From positions 124,001-188,000 of the forward strand of contig JBFNNX010000014.1 of assembly GCA_040791665.1 (NCBI GenBank): a DNA stretch of 64,000 nt, given 5' to 3'. This document shows, piece after piece, positions 1-8,045 of this stretch; position 1 is the stretch's first letter, and every line of letters begins with the position of its first letter. The position numbers were made by a program, and so were the translations under genes. The notes under the pieces are model-generated. The model made no database searches, had not been told where the DNA came from, and saw only the letters and a program-made list of their open reading frames with translations. Source of the stretch: Thiodiazotropha sp040791665 (GTDB taxonomy: Bacteria > Pseudomonadota > Gammaproteobacteria > Chromatiales > Chromatiaceae).

Positions 1-247
1 CCCACCCCTTTGGGATTCAGGTTCCTAAATGATCTGATCCCAATTTTTGAAGTTAACGGCACAACTTAAATTTGTCTTTACATATCGGGCGTAAGGTATT
101 AATTTAAGTGGACATCATAAAAACAAGAATTGCATTGGTTCAGGAGTGTTGACAACCCCTCGTCTAATCTGGATACGCGAGCTGTTACGCAGGGAGCGCA
201 TCGGACCCAAATAGCCGAGTCAATCGCTAAGTCGATGAAGCGGAATA

Positions 248-3052
248 GTGGTTATTAGATTCCAGTCCAACTTGAGTTTATGGGGGATCTGGCGCTATCA
301 GCGCCACAATGATGATATGCAACTGAATGGCAAAGTTGCTGCGACTATGGCGGCACTATTCCTATGCCTATTCACAGTGGATGTGTATCTGGATTATCGC
401 CAAATCATTGTCGGCGGAAATGCCGCTGCGAAATCGGCGACGCTCTCGCCTGCCGATGTACAGCTCACTATCCCTCCGCAGCAAGCCGATGTCGACGAAT
501 CCTCTCCAGCTGAGGTTGGATCCGGTCTGCGGATCGAAAGCCATGTTGAAAAGCAGCTATTGGCTATCGTAAAACAACGCTTCGTTTTCTATGCTATGGG
601 CTTTTTGCTTAGCTTGATCCTGTTTTCATGGTTACTGAACAAGACACTCCTCTCTCCGGTAAATCGTCTAAAGCAGGTTGCACGTGAACTTGCCCGAGGC
701 AACTATCTGGCGGCAGTCAATTTACCGGAGCATGACCAATTATCTCATGTCTCCCAGGCCTTCAAGTCTATGGCTGGAGAGATCGCGAAACGCGAAGAGG
801 TCGTAAATCGACAGAAGGGACTCTATGCCGCGCTTTCGCAAACCAGCAAGATGATCCTGCGCAATCGATCGCCGCAGGTGCTTTTTGAACGGGTGTGCGA
901 CATAGCCGTGACATTTGGTGGTTTCAATGCGGCATGGATTGGCGAGGTCAACGAGATGGGTAGAAGCATCATGCCCATTGCCAGTGCCGGTATCAATCTG
1001 GATAGCCTCAAAGCCTGCACATTCGAACTTGATCTGACGAACCCGCAGGCGGATAGTCCGCTGGCTATATCCGTGTATGGTAAGTGTCCGTCGGTGATCG
1101 ATGAAATCGATGTCGAGCCGGGGATAACGCCTTGGCATCGTTTAGCTCGGCTTAGCGGCAGCCGTTCGGCAGCGGTATTTCCGATCGTTGCCAATCAACA
1201 GGTGATCGCGACGCTTACTGTCTATGCCCAGGAGCGTAACTACTTCAACCTAACGATCCATGATCTCTTGGATGAAATGGTAAAGGATCTCGCCTTTGCC
1301 ATTGAGAATTATGAGCGCACCCAAGCACATAAGGTGGCACATAAGTCCCTCGAAAAATCCTCTGGCCAACTCGAGGCGGTCAATAAAAAGATGTCGCTGA
1401 TACTGGAGTCGACTGGGGAAGGCATATTCGGTATCGATGAGCGGGATGCGTGCACCTTCATCAATAAGGCAGCAGCGGAGATGCTGGGCTATACCCAGGG
1501 CGAATTATTGAATCAACAGATTCATAAACGGGTCCGGATGTTTGATGAGGCCGGGAAGTCCTTCAACAGCGCAGTGCTGCAGCAAGGCGAATCGGTTCGC
1601 GTCAAGGATGAATCTTTCTTAAGAAAAAACGAAACGCTTTTTCCGGTTGAATATTCGACTTATCCGATAAAGGAGGAGGGCCGGTTCAAAGGATCGGTGA
1701 CGGTGTTCAGGGACGTCACATCCACACGTTCAATGATGCGGGAAATGCGTTTTCTTGCTACCCACGATTCCTTGACCCATCTGTTGAATCGTCACGCCTT
1801 CGATCAACGTCTGCGAAAGGCATTCGCCAACTGTAAAGATCATGGTATGCAGCATGTATTGCTGTATATGGATCTCGATCAGTTCAAACTGGTTAATGAT
1901 ACCTGTGGTCATGTCGCTGGGGATATGATGTTACGTCAGCTATCTCACAGGCTGCAGCGCACCATAGGAAGTGATGATGTGTTGGCCCGCCTGGGCGGGG
2001 ATGAATTTGGTTTATTGATGGAGAATTGCCAGCTTGATCGGTCACAGTGCCTTGCTACCAAGATCTGTAGCGTGGTCAAGGACTTTCGCTTCTCATGGGA
2101 GGGTAGAACATTCTCGACCGGCGTGAGCATCGGTATCGTCGCGATAGGACCCAATACGGAAAGTCCACACAGCGCACTCAGTTCAGCAGACGCGGCCTGT
2201 TATGTGGCCAAGGATATGGGAAGAAACCGGATTCATGTATTTCAGCCCTACGACGAGGAGATCAAGCGGCAGCAGGGAGAGATGCGTTGGGTAGGCAGAA
2301 TCGAGAGCGCCATGGATCAGCAGCGTTTCTCTTTGTTGCAACAGCCGATTATGTCACTGCGCAGCTCGGCCATCGGGGATGAGCATATTGAGGTGCTGCT
2401 GCGCATGCAGGATGAGCGGGGAAAACAGATCATGCCGGGTGCTTTTATTCCTGCCGCGGAGCGCTACAACATCATGGGAAGCCTCGATCGCTGGGTTATC
2501 AGTCATGCCTTCAGGTGGTTATCGGAAAATCCCCAGCGTTTGGATGAGCTGGGACTCTGTGCCATCAACCTCTCCGGCCAGTCCCTGGGTGATGGCACTT
2601 TGCACGAACATATATTGGAACAACTGCGTAGGTTTGACCTTCCCGCTGAGAAGATCTCGTTTGAGATTACCGAAACCGCAGTTGTCAGTCGGCTTGATCA
2701 GGCTGCTCGTTTTATCAGTCTCTTGAAGCGCCGGGGATTTCGCTTTGCATTGGATGATTTCGGTACCGGTATGTCCTCTTTCTCCTATCTGAAACGCCTG
2801 CCTGTCGATTATTTAAAGATTGACGGCAGCTTTGTTTCAAACATGGTGAATGACCCGGTCGACAAGGCCATGGTGGAGTCGATCAACGAAATCGGTCACT
2901 TGATGGGGCTGCAAACCATTGCCGAGTACGTGGAGAACGATCAGACCCTGGAACAATTGATCGACATTGGGGTGGATTACGCCCAGGGCTTTGGGGTTGT
3001 TCGTCCGACGCCTCTGCAGATGGCCGGCTCAGGTCCGCTCAATGCAGCCTAG
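248..3052 (+). CDS. Membrane-anchored GAF-PAS-GGDEF-EAL c-di-GMP protein
   Basis: Probable c-di-GMP turnover enzyme at the inner membrane. Order seen: TM1 (about residues 31-48), a short periplasmic stretch of about 60 residues, TM2 (about 113-130), a HAMP-like linker, GAF (about 195-350), PAS (about 380-495), GGDEF (about 500-665, motif GGDEF near 583) and EAL (about 680-925). The cyclase signature is intact but the RxxD inhibitory site just before it has Gly in place of Arg. The EAL motif reads EVLLR, and the DDFGTG motif near residue 836 is present, so both activities are plausible. The first possible start is GTG at 248; an in-frame ATG at 320 would still keep TM1. It converges on the H-NS-like gene with only 2 bases between stops. 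The signal sensed is unknown. Confidence 0.9.
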   Translation: MVIRFQSNLSLWGIWRYQRHNDDMQLNGKVAATMAALFLCLFTVDVYLDYRQIIVGGNAAAKSATLSPADVQLTIPPQQADVDESSPAEVGSGLRIESHVEKQLLAIVKQRFVFYAMGFLLSLILFSWLLNKTLLSPVNRLKQVARELARGNYLAAVNLPEHDQLSHVSQAFKSMAGEIAKREEVVNRQKGLYAALSQTSKMILRNRSPQVLFERVCDIAVTFGGFNAAWIGEVNEMGRSIMPIASAGINLDSLKACTFELDLTNPQADSPLAISVYGKCPSVIDEIDVEPGITPWHRLARLSGSRSAAVFPIVANQQVIATLTVYAQERNYFNLTIHDLLDEMVKDLAFAIENYERTQAHKVAHKSLEKSSGQLEAVNKKMSLILESTGEGIFGIDERDACTFINKAAAEMLGYTQGELLNQQIHKRVRMFDEAGKSFNSAVLQQGESVRVKDESFLRKNETLFPVEYSTYPIKEEGRFKGSVTVFRDVTSTRSMMREMRFLATHDSLTHLLNRHAFDQRLRKAFANCKDHGMQHVLLYMDLDQFKLVNDTCGHVAGDMMLRQLSHRLQRTIGSDDVLARLGGDEFGLLMENCQLDRSQCLATKICSVVKDFRFSWEGRTFSTGVSIGIVAIGPNTESPHSALSSADAACYVAKDMGRNRIHVFQPYDEEIKRQQGEMRWVGRIESAMDQQRFSLLQQPIMSLRSSAIGDEHIEVLLRMQDERGKQIMPGAFIPAAERYNIMGSLDRWVISHAFRWLSENPQRLDELGLCAINLSGQSLGDGTLHEHILEQLRRFDLPAEKISFEITETAVVSRLDQAARFISLLKRRGFRFALDDFGTGMSSFSYLKRLPVDYLKIDGSFVSNMVNDPVDKAMVESINEIGHLMGLQTIAEYVENDQTLEQLIDIGVDYAQGFGVVRPTPLQMAGSGPLNAA

Positions 3053-3054
3053 GC

Positions 3055-3507
3055 TCAGTCGATCCGACACTGACTCATAAAGGCTTCCAATCCTATCTCT
3101 TCTGCATAACCCTTAAGTATCTTGGGTCTTGGCCCCTTTTCCTTGACTTCGAATATCTGGTCCGGATTGTTGGGTAAATTACCGTATTTACCAGCAGGGA
3201 TCTTAAGGGTTGCTGCAGCTTTGGCGCTTCGTTGCCCGCGGCGCGCAGGTTTTTTCTTGGCCGATCGTTTGGTTTTGGCTTTGGTTGTGGTGGTTTGGCC
3301 TTCAATCTTCTGAACTATGCGGCTGACCCTCTTATAGTTGTGTCGTATGTAGGTTTCGAAGTTTATGCCGTTATCTTTCAGTACCTTATCGATCTGGCCA
3401 TTGGCGCTGGCAAGTGCCTTTTCAACCATTTCGGCCTTTTTCTGCTCATTTTCCAAACGTGCGATCTTTGCTCTAAGACTCTCGATCTCTTTCTTTATGT
3501 TCGCCAT
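3055..3507 (-). CDS. H-NS family nucleoid protein, divergent
   Basis: A 150-residue protein with the H-NS layout. Residues 1-60 are a charged coiled-coil-like oligomerisation region. Residues 73-97 form a Lys/Arg/Ala-rich linker. The C-terminal 50 residues resemble the H-NS DNA-binding domain (KYGNLPNNPDQIFEVKEKG followed by PRPKIL). The canonical DNA-contact loop Gly-Arg-Gly-Arg-x-Pro is replaced by KGPRP, and the usual Trp pair is absent. Family membership is therefore likely, but DNA preference may differ from classical H-NS. The very basic linker recalls histone-like tails and could bind DNA without sequence specificity. It is encoded alone and convergent with the c-di-GMP gene. Confidence 0.72.
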   Translation of the reverse strand: MANIKKEIESLRAKIARLENEQKKAEMVEKALASANGQIDKVLKDNGINFETYIRHNYKRVSRIVQKIEGQTTTTKAKTKRSAKKKPARRGQRSAKAAATLKIPAGKYGNLPNNPDQIFEVKEKGPRPKILKGYAEEIGLEAFMSQCRID

Positions 3508-3620
3508 ACTTCCAAGCCCTTATCGTGATTTCCTGAAATTCGCGGTCAAAGGTCACATTAACGGTATGATTCTAAGGTGGCTATGGGATCAATAGCAAAT
3601 GCGGCAATGGGGATAGGTGT

Positions 3621-3887
3621 GTGAACGATAACTATGTACCGGTGGCATGCGCCCATCACGAGGCTTATCAGTATGCTGTCGTTAAAAAATCGATGCTGGA
3701 TCTCAGCTGGCATGATGAGGCGGGTGTGAAATGCCGGGTCAGGGCGTTGCCGATCGACGTTGTGACTCGGGACAGGGCCGAGTATTTAGTGATAAGGCTG
3801 AAAGATGGCTCGATTGAGTCTGTGAGGTTGGATCGAATTGCAGAGGCGTATTGTGTCGATAGCGGCGAGTGCCTGTTGCATGGCTGA
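3621..3887 (+). CDS. rof: Rho-binding antiterminator
   Basis: An 88-residue protein that matches Rof (YaeO) in length and pattern. The N-terminus reads MNDNYVPVACAHHEAYQYAV; further on come a middle VVTRDRAEYLVIRL segment and the C-terminal LDRIAEAYC helix. In E. coli, Rof binds the primary RNA-binding domain of Rho and inhibits Rho-dependent termination. The start is GTG at 3621, the first available in this frame after an upstream stop. The gene stands alone between the H-NS-like gene and a DUF3135 gene. The role is taken from family knowledge; nothing in the sequence shows its regulation. Confidence 0.82.
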   Translation: MNDNYVPVACAHHEAYQYAVVKKSMLDLSWHDEAGVKCRVRALPIDVVTRDRAEYLVIRLKDGSIESVRLDRIAEAYCVDSGECLLHG

Positions 3888-4062
3888 TATACAGTCAAAA
3901 TATCGTCATTTACATGGGAATTTAAGTATATCTATGAATTTATTGGAAAAACCGGTTTGAATAGTGGCGCTATCGGAGGATTTCAGGAATTTCCATCGGG
4001 GACATAGGGGAGTTGCTGTGATAGTTTTTCCTATATTAGGAAGGAAGAATGAGGGTCGATTG

Positions 4063-4413
4063 ATGACGCAGCTAAGTAACCGAAACTTAGATTTCGATCA
4101 CCTTCTCCAGTTGGCGGAGAGGGATCCGATGCGTTTCGAGAACATGCGCCAAGCAGCCATCGACGACTTTATCTCGACGCTGCCGCGAGAGAGGCAGCAA
4201 CGGATGCGACAGCTGCAATGGCGGATAGATCAGGAGCGCAGAAACCGGTCTCCTCTCAGCGCCTGCGTGAAGATCTCCAACATGATGTGGGATCACATGG
4301 TCGGACCGCAGGGCTTGCTGGGCTATTTGCAGGGCGATGTCAAATTCAGGCCCGGGGCGGCTAAGAGGGTGTGTAAAATTCTCGATTTTCCGGTCAGGCC
4401 GTCCCGCCAGTGA
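4063..4413 (+). CDS. DUF3135-type protein
   Basis: A 116-residue soluble, mostly helical protein with the look of the gammaproteobacterial DUF3135 family. It contains DFDHLLQLAERDPMRFENMR, then a charged stretch with QQRMRQLQWRIDQER, then ACVKISNMMWDHM. The frame is open further upstream to 3964, but those 33 codons are of unusual composition. The ATG at 4063 begins the conserved part and has a purine-rich stretch upstream (aggaagaatgaggg), so it is preferred. No function is known for the family. It lies about 100 bases before rpmE. Confidence 0.68.
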   Translation: MTQLSNRNLDFDHLLQLAERDPMRFENMRQAAIDDFISTLPRERQQRMRQLQWRIDQERRNRSPLSACVKISNMMWDHMVGPQGLLGYLQGDVKFRPGAAKRVCKILDFPVRPSRQ

Positions 4414-4460
4414 CGGGACTTGCCATGACGAACGACTTGGCATATCATTCCGCCCTTTCC

Positions 4461-4477
4461 CTGCCCACTGGGGGCAG
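4461..4477 (+). promoter_or_regulatory. Stem-loop in the rpmE leader
   Basis: CTGCCC (4461-4466) pairs with GGGCAG (4472-4477) across a five-base loop. It lies 36 bases before the rpmE start. It has no run of T after it, so it is a poor terminator. Structured leaders that control L31 are known in several bacterial groups, and this could be part of one. Only the hairpin is seen directly. Confidence 0.35.
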
Positions 4478-4513
4478 ATTGTCAACGATGTCCTTCTCAA
4501 AAGAGAGTCAGTC

Positions 4514-4717
4514 ATGAAGCCGGATATTCATCCTCGTTATGAGGAGATCAAAGTCGTATGTAGCTGTGGTAATGAGATCCTGACGCGTTCCACGCTGGGT
4601 CAGGAGGAACTCCATGTAGAGGTCTGCTCGTCTTGTCATCCATTCTATACGGGCAAGCAAAAGATCGTCGACACCGCTGGGCGTGTGGACAAATTCCGCA
4701 GGAAATACAGCCGCTGA
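4514..4717 (+). CDS. rpmE: 50S ribosomal protein L31
   Basis: A 67-residue L31 beginning MKPDIHPRYEEIKVVCSCGN. It carries the four-cysteine zinc site (C16, C18, and the CSSC pair near 37-40), so it is the zinc-containing C+ form rather than the Cys-free YkgM type. The ATG at 4514 gives the standard N-terminus. An upstream open stretch in the same frame (from 4337) is out of family character. An intrinsic terminator 50 bases after the stop closes the transcript, although that terminator lies inside the next gene. Confidence 0.95.
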   Translation: MKPDIHPRYEEIKVVCSCGNEILTRSTLGQEELHVEVCSSCHPFYTGKQKIVDTAGRVDKFRRKYSR

Positions 4718-4744
4718 TCCAGTACAGTGCCGCTATGTAGCTGC

Positions 4745-5530
4745 ATGGCGTTATTGATCGAAATCTTAAAAAGGGCTCCGCTTTGCGGGGCCTTTTTCCT
4801 GTCCGCACTCATCGTTCCCTCCTCCTCTCAAGCAGTAAGCTGTTCACCCTGTAGTACCGGCCTGCTCGCTGTCTCCTCCATCTATGATGGTGATACTCTG
4901 CGTCTTGAGGATGGGCGTAGGGTTCGATTGATTGGCGTGAATACGCCGGAGCTTGGACAAGGGAGGGCCGACGAACCGAATGCTGAGGAGGCGCAACACC
5001 TGCTCGAGGCGTTGGTGAAGCGGAGTGGCGGTTCGGTCAGACTCTGCATGGATGCCGAACGACGGGACAGGTATGGTCGTCTTTTGGCACACCTATATGA
5101 TCATCGCGGCGAAAGCATCAATCGTCAGATGTTGAGGCAAGGTGCCGGATACCTGGTCGCTGTTCCGCCTAACCTGAGAAACCATGATTGCTACAGACAT
5201 GCGGAAGGAGAGGCACGAAAGGGTGAAAATGGAGTTTGGCGCCTGCCCATCGATGATGCATCGAAATTGAGTGGCAATGAGAGCGGTTTTCATATTCTAA
5301 ACGGTTTTATCAAGCGGGTAGGCCAAAGTCGTAGTGGCGTATGGCTGAATCTTGATGGTGGACTGGCTTTGCGCATAACCTGGGACGATTGGGAGAGCTT
5401 CGGGATCGATGATCCGGAATCTCTCCTCTACACACCTCTCGAGGTGCGTGGATGGATCTATCATCGAAACGGCAACCAGCGGATACGGGTGAGGCATACC
5501 TCTTCCGTTCACTGGCTGGAGCGAGAATGA
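4745..5530 (+). CDS. Secreted staphylococcal-type thermonuclease
   Basis: A 261-residue exported nuclease. Residues 1-31 form a signal peptide with a hydrophobic core (LCGAFFLSALIV). The SNase fold follows at about residues 38-165, with DGDTLRL (calcium-site Asp), VRLIGVNTPE (catalytic Arg and Glu) and DRYGRLLAHLY (second catalytic Arg), so the active site is intact. About 95 further residues (from 170) form an extra C-terminal domain that I do not recognise. ATG at 4745 is preferred over GTG at 4727 because it sits close to the signal peptide. The rpmE terminator hairpin lies within codons 8-18. The gene probably cleaves DNA or RNA outside the cytoplasm. Confidence 0.85.
   Translation: MALLIEILKRAPLCGAFFLSALIVPSSSQAVSCSPCSTGLLAVSSIYDGDTLRLEDGRRVRLIGVNTPELGQGRADEPNAEEAQHLLEALVKRSGGSVRLCMDAERRDRYGRLLAHLYDHRGESINRQMLRQGAGYLVAVPPNLRNHDCYRHAEGEARKGENGVWRLPIDDASKLSGNESGFHILNGFIKRVGQSRSGVWLNLDGGLALRITWDDWESFGIDDPESLLYTPLEVRGWIYHRNGNQRIRVRHTSSVHWLERE
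4768..4797 (+). terminator. Intrinsic terminator after rpmE, inside the nuclease gene
   Basis: AAAAAGG plus CTCCGC (4768-4781, one bulged G) pairs with GCGGGG plus CCTTTTT (4785-4797) around a TTT loop. This is a G/C stem flanked by A and T tracts, the usual form of a Rho-independent terminator. It lies 51 bases after the rpmE stop and 23 bases inside the nuclease reading frame. Confidence 0.75.
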
Positions 5531-5846
5531 ACCCTTCTCTGGAACCTGTTATGGACCACTCCAGCCAATTGTTTGAGTGGTGTATCATACAGCATGCTCT
5601 GAAGGTGTCATGGACGGCTTTATTGCGGCTGAGAATTTCAGCATCACCGTTAACGGTTCTGGTGAGGGAGCGGTTATTCTCTGCAATTAATGCTTTGCAT
5701 TAGGCGGGTACACACTGGCTAAATACGACATAGTCGGTCATTGGATTTATGGCTTTTTCAGATTTGTTCAGGGCTATCTTTAGTGATTGTGACTACTTAT
5801 CGCAATCTTATGCAGTCGTTGTTGGAAATCGATATCGGGAGCATCC
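5531..5846. other. Gene-free stretch before the phosphofructokinase gene
   Basis: 316 bases with no convincing gene. An open frame overlapping the nuclease end (to 5703) has no ribosome-binding site and no family character. A weak inverted repeat ACCACTC/GAGTGGT (5555-5561 with 5575-5581) lies just after the nuclease stop, without a T run. The remainder probably holds the promoter of the downstream gene, but no strong -35/-10 pair stands out. Confidence 0.5.
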
Positions 5847-6971
5847 ATGGCCATACATATCGGAATATTGACCTCTGGCGGTGACAGCCCGGGCCTCAAT
5901 GCGGCAATCAGGGGCGTTGGCAAGGCGGCCACCAATTTCTACGATATGCAGGTGATTGGAATACGTGATGGTTTTCGCGGCTTGGTCGAAAACCGGATCA
6001 TGCAATTGGACGGCAACATGCTTTCGGGCATTCTCACCAGGGGCGGCACCATTCTGGGCACCAGTCGTGAAAAACCCCACCGCATGAATTTCAACGGTAA
6101 ACGTCAGGATATGACCGACGTTATCGTCAAGAATTACCAGGCCCACCACCTCGATGCGCTGGTCTGCATCGGTGGTGGCGGGACACAGAAAAACGCCTTG
6201 CAGTTGATGGAAAAGGGGCTCAACGTTATTACTCTGCCCAAAACCATCGATAACGATGTGGCGCATACGGATACGACTTTCGGTTTCGATACGGCGTTGG
6301 GTATCGCCACAGACGCCATCGATCGTCTGCACAGTACCGCACACAGTCATCATCGCATCATAGTTGTCGAAATCATGGGGCACCGTGCCGGTTGGCTGGC
6401 CCTGGGGTCGGGCCTGGCGGGCGGCGCGGATGTCATTCTCTTGCCTGAGATCGCCTACGATATCGAAAGTGTCGCGGAATCGATCAGGGCGCGAGCTGTC
6501 GGTGGTAAGCCGTTCAGTATTGTCGCAGTGGCGGAAGGCGCGTTGCCAAAAGGCGAATCGGAGCAATATCAGATGCTCAGAGAAAGGAAAAGCGAAGCAG
6601 ACAACAAGAAAGATCGCAAGAACGCGAAAGCGGAGCTGGCCGCGTTTGAGGCTGCCCATGCTAACCATACGGTTACTTTGTCCCGTCAACTTGAAGAGCT
6701 GACCGGGCTTGAATCGAGGGTGACCATCCTCGGTTATCTTCAACGCGGTGGTACACCCTCCGCAGCGGACAGGCTACTCGCTACCCGATTGGGAACTGCC
6801 TGCACTGATCTGATCTCGAAAGGTGTCTTCGGTGTCATGGTGGCGTCAAAAGGTGAATTGGCAGTGGCCGTGCCCCTGACGGAAGTGGCCGGCAATAAGA
6901 AACTGGTGCCCATTGACCACCCTTGGGTGGTCAGTGCGAAACGGATTGGAATCAACTTTGGGGACAACTAG
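5847..6971 (+). CDS. 6-phosphofructokinase family (PPi- or ATP-dependent)
   Basis: A 374-residue PFK-fold enzyme that phosphorylates fructose 6-phosphate at the entry to glycolysis, or runs reversibly if PPi is used. Motifs seen: GGDSPGLNAAIRG near residue 11, TSREKPHR, the catalytic PKTIDND near 131 and the substrate-binding EIMGHRAGWLAL near 175. Lys follows Pro in PKTIDND, as in PPi-dependent and mixed-substrate PFKs, where E. coli PfkA has Gly. The nucleotide-site motif normally reading GGDGS or GGDDT is GGGGTQ, so the Mg-contacting Asp (D103 in E. coli) is missing. A charged insert lies near residues 243-265. ATG at 5847 has GGGAG upstream. The phosphoryl donor cannot be settled by reading. 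Confidence 0.87.
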   Translation: MAIHIGILTSGGDSPGLNAAIRGVGKAATNFYDMQVIGIRDGFRGLVENRIMQLDGNMLSGILTRGGTILGTSREKPHRMNFNGKRQDMTDVIVKNYQAHHLDALVCIGGGGTQKNALQLMEKGLNVITLPKTIDNDVAHTDTTFGFDTALGIATDAIDRLHSTAHSHHRIIVVEIMGHRAGWLALGSGLAGGADVILLPEIAYDIESVAESIRARAVGGKPFSIVAVAEGALPKGESEQYQMLRERKSEADNKKDRKNAKAELAAFEAAHANHTVTLSRQLEELTGLESRVTILGYLQRGGTPSAADRLLATRLGTACTDLISKGVFGVMVASKGELAVAVPLTEVAGNKKLVPIDHPWVVSAKRIGINFGDN

Positions 6972-7053
6972 GGCCAGCACTGGGGATTGACCCAGAAAGA
7001 GTGCCACTCCCTGTTGTCCGTCGTTCGTTTGGCATCACAACACTTCTCTCCTG

Positions 7054-7074
7054 GCGCCTTGTATGGCGCTTTTT
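7054..7074 (+). terminator. Terminator after phosphofructokinase
   Basis: GCGCC (7054-7058) and GGCGC (7065-7069) form a short G/C stem around TTGTAT, followed by five T (7070-7074). It lies 83 bases after the PFK stop. Confidence 0.55.
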
Positions 7075-7117
7075 CAGATGCAACTGAGTCGATTGGTTGA
7101 GAGTCAGCAGGCCCGAG

Positions 7118-7142
7118 GCCGGAGAGCATTTTTTACTCCGGC
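7118..7142. repeat. Inverted repeat between convergent genes
   Basis: GCCGGAG (7118-7124) is matched by CTCCGGC (7136-7142) across an 11-base loop that contains six T. It sits just past the 3' end of the reverse-strand gene ending at 7153 and may act in its transcript end. There is no T run after the stem on either strand. Confidence 0.4.
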
Positions 7143-7152
7143 ATGAACGAGG

Positions 7153-7953
7153 TTAAAAGAGCGGCATGAATTTGCGCATCCCATTCATGACCGGACTAAC
7201 CGTATGTGACATGGCACCTACGTCATTCGTCATCACGCCCACGTTTCGGGTGAGGTGATTCATATTACCATTCATCCCCTGCACCTGGGTGGTGATGGCT
7301 TTCATGTTTTTGTTTGTTTGCGCCATTTGCTGATTCATTTCGATAACACCGCCCGACATGGTATGAGTATCGTCTCCAATCGATGCAATATGGTGCCTAA
7401 TCTGATTCATGTCGGCGGACATGCTGGTCATGGAGCGTTCCATGATGTGCACCACGTAGAAGAGATAGATGAGGGCGGTGATTGCGATCAACGTACCCGG
7501 CAAGGAAAAGAGTTTGATTCGCTGAATCCTGTACGACTGCTCCTTCTCAATGGCATCCAGCCTCTCCAGTAGCAGTTTTTCCTTCTCTTCCGTCTCCGAA
7601 TGGCTCTGTTCGAAGGCTTGGGTCAGCCGCTCGCTGAACTCCTCGATAATCTTTTCCTGGTGATCTTCACGTTTACGGCTGTCCTTGTGGATCTTATCGA
7701 ACACCGATTGCAATCCTTGCAGTAATCCTGGCAGGACACGACTCTCATTGGACTGCTTCGTAGACTCGATAGTTTGGGTCTCCTTCGCATTGGTCGTGGT
7801 CGCAGTATCGGCCGACTGCTTTTTTACCGTCTGCTTTTTGCGGGTCGCTGTTGACTGCTTTTTGGCGGTCTGCTTCTTTCGGCTGGTTGCAGCACTGGCG
7901 GCACGCTTGGTTTTGGCGGGTGCAGCCTTCTTTTTACTGGTTTGACTAGCCAT
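7153..7953 (-). CDS. Membrane protein with histone-H1-like N-terminal tail
   Basis: I do not recognise a named family. The first 70 of 266 residues are Lys/Ala/Thr/Ser-rich with repeated KKQ(S/T) units, resembling the tails of histone-H1-like proteins. A charged helical region follows (about 75-140), with RKREDHQEKIIEEFSERL and many Glu/Lys. One transmembrane helix follows near 148-167 (LPGTLIAITALIYLFYVV). The C-terminal 95 residues are Met/Asn/Gln-rich and heptad-like, with repeated MNxxM patterns, suggesting a coiled coil. If the basic tail is cytoplasmic it could touch DNA or polyphosphate at the membrane; that is inference. It is a single gene, reverse to the PFK gene. Confidence 0.6.
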   Translation of the reverse strand: MASQTSKKKAAPAKTKRAASAATSRKKQTAKKQSTATRKKQTVKKQSADTATTTNAKETQTIESTKQSNESRVLPGLLQGLQSVFDKIHKDSRKREDHQEKIIEEFSERLTQAFEQSHSETEEKEKLLLERLDAIEKEQSYRIQRIKLFSLPGTLIAITALIYLFYVVHIMERSMTSMSADMNQIRHHIASIGDDTHTMSGGVIEMNQQMAQTNKNMKAITTQVQGMNGNMNHLTRNVGVMTNDVGAMSHTVSPVMNGMRKFMPLF

Positions 7954-8045
7954 CGGTCTCTTCCGGATTGCGCGTGAGTCAATTAGTTTATAATAAATAT
8001 CTAATTTAATCCTGGATTCCTGTCACGCTTTTTTTCTTCAATCAC

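Noticed and set aside
5452..5703. Open frame of 83 codons after the nuclease gene
   Set aside because: Out of frame with the nuclease end, no ribosome site and no recognisable protein character.
5808..6743. Open frame of 311 codons on the reverse strand
   Set aside because: A shadow of the phosphofructokinase gene.
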